DNA of 64,000 nucleotides, from the NCBI GenBank assembly GCA_032622095.1, contig CP136069.1:88124958-88188957 (forward strand), read 5' to 3'. A program made the translations under genes and the position numbers. This DNA is from Siphonodentalium dalli (lineage: Eukaryota; Mollusca; Scaphopoda; Gadilida; Siphonodentaliidae). The notes beneath the pieces are model-generated. The model searched no databases, had not been told where the DNA came from, and saw only the letters and a program-made list of their open reading frames with translations. Of the stretch, positions 56,765 to 64,000 are shown piece by piece; positions within the stretch are counted from its first letter, which is position 1; each line of letters starts with the position of its first letter.

Positions 56765-57880
56765 ATGGCAGGTCTGCATGTCATACACATCAACATCAAT
56801 GGCCTCCGAGGCCATCGTGCGCTTCTACAGCAATACCTATATGAGCACAACCCGGAGTTCGTTCTCCTGAACGAAACCAAGCTTGATGGCCAAAAACTTC
56901 GAATTCCCAAGTACAAAATGCACCGACTCGATCGTACCAATCGAGGGGGAGGCGTCGCGATTCTCGTGCGAAACGACGTCAAGCACTCTGTGATAGATAT
57001 TCCTCAGAATATCTCGGCAGGGGCTGAAGTTGTGGCATTAAAAACCAGCTTCGGGGGCAGGGATTTGGCGGTGGTGGCATATTATTGCACGCCACAGCTC
57101 CTTGTCAACAGTGACCTCATTGTCTATATGATGAAAAACCACTACCAATGCCTCATCGGAGGCGACCTCAATGCCAAGCACATGTTCTACAGAAGCAAGG
57201 AATCCGACGCTCATGGCGACCATCTGTTTGATGTAGTTGAGAAGGCGGAAGCTCACGTCTTGAATGATGAAGGGGAGGAAACTCACTTTCAAAACGGACA
57301 TGGGTCAGTTATTGACTATATTTTAGCCAGTGAATCTCTCATACGAAAGGCGGTTAGCACCTTCGTTGGAGAAACAGTTGGTAGCGACCACCTACCGGTA
57401 CATGCAATATTTGATCAAAGACTCAGCCACATTGACAAATATCCAAGCAAACTTACTCGCAACTTGGAGAAAGCTGACTGGTCAGCGTTCAGGGAAGATA
57501 TCCGTATCCATCTGAACACTGAACTTTCACTCTCTTGCATATCAGACATCGATGTTGCTAGTGAACATCTGATGCAGTCTATCCAGTCGGCCCTGGATAG
57601 GGCATGCCCAAAAAAGCTGGCTAAATATGGAGCACCGAGGGTGACTAAGGAAACGCTCGACCTCATCAAGCAGAAACGCCATGTGTTTCGGATGTGGCAA
57701 AAGCACAGAAGCAATCATTACATCACGGTTCCGAAACCATCTGGAGAAGAATTTATTCTTCAACAAATGGCAGAGGGCATATCGAAACGGATGCGAAGGG
57801 GTAGAACACATCTACCGCCTTGTGGAGGACATACGCAGTGGCTTCCACAAAAACTGGGTAACTGGTACAGTGCTACTTGA
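56765..57880 (+). CDS. LINE ORF2 N-terminus: APE-type endonuclease
   Basis: 371 codons to a premature stop. Endonuclease motifs occur in order: ININGLRG (metal-binding Asn), LLNETKL (Glu), GGDLNAKH (Asp/Asn), IDYIL and GSDHLPV (catalytic His). All key residues are present, so the nuclease domain alone looks intact. In the family it nicks target DNA to prime reverse transcription. After residue ~310 the frame runs through the linker, shifts near 57760 and ends with no RT. Confidence 0.85.
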   Translation: MAGLHVIHININGLRGHRALLQQYLYEHNPEFVLLNETKLDGQKLRIPKYKMHRLDRTNRGGGVAILVRNDVKHSVIDIPQNISAGAEVVALKTSFGGRDLAVVAYYCTPQLLVNSDLIVYMMKNHYQCLIGGDLNAKHMFYRSKESDAHGDHLFDVVEKAEAHVLNDEGEETHFQNGHGSVIDYILASESLIRKAVSTFVGETVGSDHLPVHAIFDQRLSHIDKYPSKLTRNLEKADWSAFREDIRIHLNTELSLSCISDIDVASEHLMQSIQSALDRACPKKLAKYGAPRVTKETLDLIKQKRHVFRMWQKHRSNHYITVPKPSGEEFILQQMAEGISKRMRRGRTHLPPCGGHTQWLPQKLGNWYSAT

Positions 57881-58745
57881 CGTTGAAAAAGCGTTCGACA
57901 GCGTCTGGCACAACGGCCTCCGGTACAAGTTACACAAGTATGGCCTCCCGGTCTAACTTGTAAGGCTCCTCTCCTCTTTCCTCACCGACCGCTCAATAAA
58001 GGTGAGGGTGGAAAGAAAATCGTCGGACTCTGTTCCACTGAACGCTGGTACACCACAGGGGTCAGTTTTAAGCCCATTGCTTTACATTTTCTACGTCAAT
58101 GACATTGAAATAGACCCGAGGCACCAAGTGCAACTGTCGCAGTTCGCTGATGACTTGGGTCTGTGGATCACCAATGGCAGTACAAAGTATGTGGAGCTCA
58201 GACTGAGGCGGGCCCTCGGTGACCTGGAAAGGTGGTGCTCGAAATGGCGCATTAAGCTCAATGCGAACAAAACACAAAATCGCCCTATTCACGAAACGAA
58301 AACGCAAGTCGGTGGTCAAACTCAATGTCAGTGGCATTGACTTAGTTGCCGCAAAAGAGGTGACCTTCCTAGGCGTCACCTTGGACTCCTGACTCACCAT
58401 GCTAACCCATGTTAAGCAGACAGCCACGAGGACCATGCAACAAGTTAATCTTCTCAGACGGCTGAGGGGAACTTCCTGGGGAGCTAGCATGGCCACTCTG
58501 CTTAGAGTCTTCAAAACGTTTGTAAGACCTATCATGGAATACGCATCGGTGGTCACCAACCTGGCATCAAATCGCGCGATCCAAATGCTCCAGGTGGTCC
58601 AAAACAAAGCCCTGAGAATGGCACTGCAAGCACCGTATCACACCCGTATTGTAGATCTGCATACCATCGCTGACGTGGAACCCATCAGAAGCGCCAGTGA
58701 CATCATGAGGGAGTGTCTACAACACAAACAGCTTCTCTGTGGCTG
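57745..58745 (+). pseudogene. LINE ORF2 reverse transcriptase, deleted and frameshifted
   Basis: RT text is scattered over three frames. CEGVEHIYRLVEDI, then VLLDVEKAFDSVW with the motif A Asp, run to a stop at 57954. AGTPQGSVLSPLLYIFYVND (motif B), QFADD (catalytic Asp pair) and WCSKWRIKLNANKTQ run to about 58290. The C-terminal part, with RPIMEYASVV and QNKALRMAL, is at 58399-58746. The RT fingers that should precede the first segment are missing, so a deletion lies near 57740. The catalytic boxes survive but the enzyme cannot be made as one chain. Confidence 0.85.
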
Positions 58746-58749
58746 AAAA

Positions 58750-59042
58750 GACCCTGCAGTTCAATAGGCTTATTGGACCGTCCCGGGTTTTAGGATACGC
58801 AGTCAAGCAGGCTATGCTAGACCGTCCCGTATCCCGCTTCAGAAAAGACCCGCAGTCCAATAAGGTGTATTGGACCATCCCGGGCGGTAACAGAAGAGAA
58901 CACGCAGTCCAGTGGAATCACTGGACCGTCCCGTACTCTCTTAGCAGCCCGCAATCCAATGTCTCCATTGGAAGGTCCCGGGCATGGACAACCAACTGAA
59001 AATGCGCAATCCAGCATCATCGCTGGATCGTCCCGCATTTTC
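58750..59042 (+). promoter_or_regulatory. six tandem CA/CGTCC-loop hairpins in the LINE 3' UTR
   Basis: Hairpins at about 58750-58791, 58793-58834, 58849-58884, 58898-58938, 58947-58983 and 58998-59042. Each has a variable outer stem (for example ggatacg/cgtatcc, gcccg/cgggc, gaaaatgcg/cgcattttc), CA on the 5' side opposite (C/G)(G/A)TCC on the 3' side, a 7-8-bp inner stem, and a 4-6-nt loop. Stem bases change between copies with pairing kept, and the internal-loop bases stay fixed. Confidence 0.8.
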
Positions 59043-59444
59043 CAAGATGCCGAAACAAGGCAAGGACGAAGATCAAGGCAAAGATCAAGGCATAGATCAA
59101 GGCAAAAGTACAAGGCAAAGACCAAGTGAAGATTCAAGACAAGATTCAAGACACCTACGACGCTGACTGATCCCGACCTCAAGACTTCTCCACCCGATCC
59201 GAGGCCTGACTGTCGAAGATAAAATATCAAAGAAGATTCAAGACAGGGCGTAAGGGCGATCTTCAGATGAGCCCACCACCGTCCTCGTGCCGCCCTTCGG
59301 GCGGGCACGCAAATCCTGTTCCTGCTGTGAACACTGGCAGTGTGTGTGATTGGAAACTACATGGATCATATGAATGAATCCATTCAGATTGTGATTAATT
59401 ACTTGTAATTAACTCTATTATCAACCGTAGATGAAGGTATAACC

Positions 59445-59785
59445 ATATTTATCACATAATTTGGCCATAAAAGCAGTTTCATAATTATCGGTAATAGACA
59501 CGTTTAATATCAGCGCGTGCGATGACGTCACGGCGTTCTTCAAATAACTTGCGATCGGTGTAGTTTATGATTGTTGTTTTCGATGAATATTGCGCGTTGC
59601 TTCGGGTTTATTTGATCATGTGATAAAAGGTATCTCAAACTCGTTCTATTTTATACGTAATTTATCAACCTCGTCCACTAAATTCTATTTGAGCCTCGGT
59701 AAACCTCGGCTCAAATCGAATTTAGTGAACTCGGTTGATAAATTCCGTATAAAATAGAAACTCATGTGAGATCCTCTATATATAA
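59445..59785. mobile_element. 0.34-kb insertion with long palindrome
   Basis: Absent from copy A (ataaccata|gtatattcc). Arms at about 59645-59698 and 59702-59760 pair through 'aattctatttgagcctcgg' and its complement. It looks like a small foldback/MITE. Confidence 0.6.
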
Positions 59786-60456
59786 TATATTCCAATGTAC
59801 CACTCTCAGTATCAAATAGTATCTTCAAAACTAAATCAGTGATTCATTCACTGTCTTGGAATATTCAATAGATTAATATAATTGCAATGTAATCTGTGAG
59901 AGAATAGTCATTCTCTGAACAGAATTTAACATTGAAAATGAAAACAGAATTAACCGATATCCATAGTAAACAATATCTGTATGAAATCCCAAGATTACTA
60001 TCAGTCTCTCCAGAACATTGTTCAACTTAAAGGATGTGACAAAGAAGCAGGTTTGTAAGAGATGGTTAAAACGGTCATCTTAGTATCATTCATTTTGGCA
60101 GCAAGAAACATAAACATGGTATTTATAATGCAACTCTCAAATGATATATAAACCACTTTCCAATAGAATCAAACAGATATAAAGTAGATATGAATTAGGA
60201 TGCACTGAATTAGAAAACACTGAGATTTATTGTATAAATGAGTCTACGTTCAGCAGTTGAGCTTGTTATGTCATGCCCACCAATAATTTTCACCAGGTTT
60301 CCTTCCATATGCAAAGAAACAGTATATTAATTGGCATCATTTGTTTGCAGCAATTACATCAGATGTTTCAGATTGCATCTGCTGATTGGTTATTAATTTA
60401 AAATAGGACTATGTATCGTATATAAACAAGGATATATTCAGTAGTTGCCCTTGCTA

Positions 60457-60486
60457 CAGTAATGCCCTAAATAATCGACTCCTTAA
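60457..60486. mobile_element. foldback element fragment cut at TTAA
   Basis: Left 30 bp of the foldback family, interrupted at its internal TTAA (60483-60486) by the sequence that follows. Confidence 0.7.
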
Positions 60487-62520
60487 CCCTTTGAACACGT
60501 AACACCGATATTTAGGTGCAAATGAACCGTGACTATATCCCGTAACACCGATATTTCGGTGCAGCGACGACATATTTCGGTACAATGACGACATGATTCG
60601 GTAGCAAATTTATATATAGTATAACGAGCGTCAGACCCACTGATTTATATTTAAATGGCCCCCACATATGTCAGCGGCGCCCATGGCGCGTATGGAATGG
60701 TTGGCCGCTAGTATCGGGTAGAAATATATGCGCATAGCATATAATCTACAAAAACATACGATATTTTAAGCGAACTGTGCCGCTATATTTACGGCATATA
60801 ATTTCGTGTTCCCTGTGTGTGTACAGAACAGACATAATTTAGACACACAATTTCAGTTTAAATTACCATCGCGTATATTAATCAGTAATCTGCTACATAT
60901 GGGGAAGGGTCTATCGCATATCAAGTTGATTTATTCGCGCATGCGCAGACCAGCGCAATGACAAATAAATGGTTTATAACGTACTTATACACAACATCCC
61001 ACTAATATATATATTTAAATGGGCCCATTGAAGTCAGCGCTGGCAAAGGTGTGTATATGGATTGGCTGCCCGCTAAAAACGGGTAGGAAAATATGCACGC
61101 AGGCTATAATTCATTTTTTGAAATGCGTTTAAGTGAAATGTAGCGCTATATATGACATATAGTTGCATGTTCACATGTTATAGTCTGGTCGATAAACTCA
61201 AATTTTATGGTCAACCTAGAAAAAATTTGGACTAAGTTGGTTTTTATATCATTTTGAAGAGGAAGCTCTCCTCTATAACATATCCAAAATCCGCTAAAAT
61301 CCGCTTTGAGCAATTTTTGTAATTCAAGATGGCGTCCAAGATGGCTGCCATTTTCCTATAAGTCAGCTCGATGCAATTATAGTGAGAACATCTTGTCATA
61401 TGTATACACTTGTATACATATTTGTGAAGCTATGACATAACGCCATCTTTATGTGCCAAAATTGAAACTTCCCGTCTAAGATGGCCGCCAAAATGGCTAC
61501 CGGAAGTGGAATTTATACGTTTTTACTAATACGTTTAAGATAAGTTTCTGAGGTTTTGAACTGGTTGAGAATTGTAACTTTATCTTGTATATAGCATGTT
61601 AACTGACCATTGGAGCAATGATATATGCTGTTCGTGTGGGTCCACACCCTTCCGATCACTCAAAAATTCGATTTTACAAAAGATCCCCTTTGGGATTCTG
61701 GTCACATTTCACGAACTGTGCAATGTAAGTGATCCATTCTATATCTTATTGATATTCGAACTCAATGGTACCAAAATTGTCACTTTGGCTCAAAATGGCT
61801 GTCAAAATGGCCGCCAAAATATGGAAAAATGTTAATTATTATCTCAACGTGCCATGCAACCGCTTACAATTTATGGTGATGTACACAAATGACTATTCTG
61901 TATTATATACATTGAATACCAACATTTCTTATGCACCTTTATTAATTTTTACTATTTAACATTCTGAAATTACCAGAATTATGGGATTTTTTTCTATCAC
62001 AAACAGCATCAAACTCTGCTAAAAAATCACTATCTTTAGTATCAAAGGTTCTTTTTATTTTGATATGCCTCAAATATGGCATAGTGTGGTGTTTTAGACA
62101 ATATTACTCAAGATTACATGCAAAATGGCAACCAAATTTAGTAAAAAGTTTATATTCCGAACATTATTCTCGGCTGTTCCGAAATTGTAGCAAATTGTGA
62201 CTCATTTGGTTATTAAACATGCTACTTAATCAATTGACAACTTAATCTTATATTATGGTTGTCCCAAAATTAATTTTAAGGGATGCAGTATGAATTTTGC
62301 CGAACACCTCTTTTGGGATTATGTCCATGTTTTTTACGGAAACGGACGGAACGTTGAACCTGAACTGACAGGTATCATATTATGTGGCTACTCTGGCCCA
62401 TTAGCATCAAAAAACTTATAAACTATTGTCAGGAAAACCGTTTTCTTCACATTGCATATAAAACGCAATTAATGTGGAAAACACTCTGATATTACCTCTA
62501 TCGATTAACATATCCTTGAG
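60483..62520. mobile_element. piggyBac-like left end and interior (candidate)
   Basis: TTAACCCTTTGAACACG at 60483 is a piggyBac-style terminus placed exactly at a TTAA in a foldback element. The other half of that foldback is not found up to 64000, so the element may exceed 3.5 kb. Next to the end are repeated 'taacaccgatattt.ggtgc' words (60499 and 60543). 'caagatggc' and 'aaaatggccgcc' strings occur at 61328-61500 and 61790-61820. No transposase frame is seen. Confidence 0.4.
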
Positions 62521-62529
62521 TTATTGAGT

Positions 62530-64000
62530 AACGTTATAGTCACACAAAGGTGCACCAGTACAAATCACACATGAGCATGCAGTCACTCCATATATACATA
62601 CATGAATACCACGTAAATGGCCATTCGCTGTATAGACATACACCTCACCCATTACCATACAGCCACAATTGGGTTTACCCACACCAACGCATGGCCATAT
62701 AGCCGTGAATAACATTGCAGACACACCAGGTATACTCCTACACCTCACGTGACCTGTATACATATTCACTACATACATGAACACAAAGTAACCTCTTGTA
62801 TACCTATTCACCTAACCATAGGCCATACAGTCACTCCATGTATATGTATTTGCCACATGCATAGCTATACAGCCACTAAATATATACATGTACCCCTAAC
62901 AGATGACCATACAGTCACTCCATACCTGTTCGCTACATCCATTGTCATATATTACTTCTTGTATATATATTTGCCTCACCAGTGGTCATACAGTCTAACT
63001 CCCTGTATATATACATATTTGCGACACCCGTGACCATATAGCCACTCAAGATATACATATACACCCAACCCAAAACCATAGAGTCACTCTAGGTATATAC
63101 ATATAACCTCACAAAAGTGGCATTACAGCCCTTCTAGATATATCAATGTCTCGTACCGCGCATACGGCCATTCATACACTCCAGACTTGCATATACACCT
63201 GACCCATGACATTTCAGCTTCTCGCTGTATACGCATAAACAACAGTCGTGATCATAGTCACTCCTTGTATATCAATTCACCCCACCATTAATTTTGTCAT
63301 ACTGTCAATCCCAATTTACCTATGTACATATTGGCCGTGCCATGGCCATGTAGTCACTCGTGATATACATATACACCTCACCCATGACCACAGCGTCACT
63401 CCAGGTGTGTATATATACCTCACCAATGGCCATACAACCCTTTTAGATATACCAATACCCCGCACACACGGCCATTCGTACACTTCAGACTTGCATATAC
63501 AGCTCAATCGTGACAATTCAGCCACTCGCTGTATACATATACACCCTCTCCACGAGCATTCAGCTAGTTACTGTATGCGTGTACACACCACCGATGACAA
63601 TACAATAATACATATTAACATATACATCCCATCCATCACGATGAGGTTGCTCTCTATATACACTAGCTGCCAATGGCCATCAAATTGTACTCCAGGTATG
63701 CATATACACTTCAACAATGACCGTGCAATCATTCCATGTACACATATACACATTGCCCATAACCACACAACCACACCCTATTTATACATACACCCATCCA
63801 TTACCATACATCCAACACCCACCCATGACAATACATCCACCCAATGTACATATGTACAGCCCACCACTGACCACACAGTCACTCCATGTATACATACAGG
63901 ACAGTGTAGCTGCTCTCGTTATGACCATACACCACTTCAATGACCAGACAGCCACTCGCTGTAAACATGTTCACCTCACACATCAGCATAAAGCTACTCC
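62530..64000 (+). repeat. ~42-bp degenerate tandem array reaching the window end
   Basis: The unit is 'atacagtcactccatgtata' plus 'catatacacctcacccatgacc', with steps near 42 bp (range about 38-47). The period is a multiple of three, so frames such as 63248-63943 stay open and read HTVTPCIHIH-like repeats. I treat them as satellite, not protein. The far end is outside the window. Confidence 0.8.

Larger units (their letters stand above)
54527..59329 (+). mobile_element. Jockey-like non-LTR retrotransposon
   Basis: 4.8 kb flanked by a 10-bp duplication, AACACTGGCA (54517-54526 and 59330-59339). The empty site is at 26485-26500. It has a structured 5' UTR, ORF1 with three CCHC knuckles, and ORF2 with an APE-type endonuclease and a damaged RT. 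The 3' UTR contains six tandem hairpins and a final hairpin (59288-59309), with no poly-A tail. GC content is higher than the host flanks. Confidence 0.9.
49209..60483. repeat. segmental duplication, copy B
   Basis: Collinear with copy A at 13545-27300. Insertions found only here: 50695-52380, about 53409-54007, the non-LTR element at 54527-59329, 59445-59785, and the piggyBac-like end at 60483. It lacks the DIRS, HINE-like and composite TIR elements of copy A. Confidence 0.85.

Noticed and set aside
63248-63943. 231-codon His/Thr-rich repeat protein
   Set aside because: The 42-bp array has a period divisible by three, which keeps a frame open. Unit sequences are degenerate at DNA level with no sign of codon constraint.

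Overview
The window is nuclear DNA from a repeat-rich marine invertebrate, most likely a mollusc and probably a bivalve. This rests on AT-rich intronic sequence, many TE families, and recurring ~160-bp units with a 'GGGCCATAACTCT' core followed by GGACGGACGG tracts, a pattern I associate from memory with bivalve genomes. There is no prokaryotic gene organisation. Nearly every long open frame lies in a transposon or a satellite array.

Under the repeats I read parts of one split host gene on the minus strand, from high to low coordinates. Its exons are very short and recur as cassettes. Cassette C is an 85-nt exon (52419-52503 and 15086-15170). Cassette D is a 131/137-nt exon (49233-49363 and 13569-13705). 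Together C+D encode a six-cysteine domain. Cassette T is a 36-54-nt Thr-rich exon (46175-46210, 33807-33860, 11595-11645, 6953-7003). All have usable splice sites, and C+D and T are both phase 1-1 modules. The two C+D copies differ by conservative substitutions and one in-frame 6-nt indel, which argues for a protein under selection. The product is probably a secreted or surface protein with Cys-rich domains on Thr-rich linkers. I cannot name it.

Layout. 1-2900: AT-rich DNA with one possible terminal exon. 2902-12110: a recent 4.6-kb tandem duplication, each unit carrying a T exon, a 160-bp-unit array and palindromic foldback elements. 12117-13529: a 97-bp array, a weak SINE-like piece and a hAT-like MITE. 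13545-27300 (copy A) and 49209-60483 (copy B): an old segmental duplication carrying C and D. Copy A was later hit by a DIRS retrotransposon (15827-20463), a Helentron/HINE-like element with a 164-bp array (20921-22788), a composite TIR element (22882-25150) and a 1.1-kb insert. Copy B was hit by a 1.7-kb block, a 0.6-kb insert, a non-LTR retrotransposon (54527-59329), a 0.34-kb palindrome and a piggyBac-like end at 60483. 27492-30633 and 30835-33475: two related TIR elements with 3-bp TWA target duplications. 35308-37640: an orphan 312-codon frame beside a duplicated iteron region. 42019-43198: a hAT element with exact 8-bp target duplications. 43459-44232: a 34-bp minisatellite open in three frames. 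62530-64000: a 42-bp array running off the window.

The retrotransposons and the hAT are all decayed. They act mainly as sources of intron length and rearrangement for the host gene. All alignments were made by eye, so edges may be off by a few bases.
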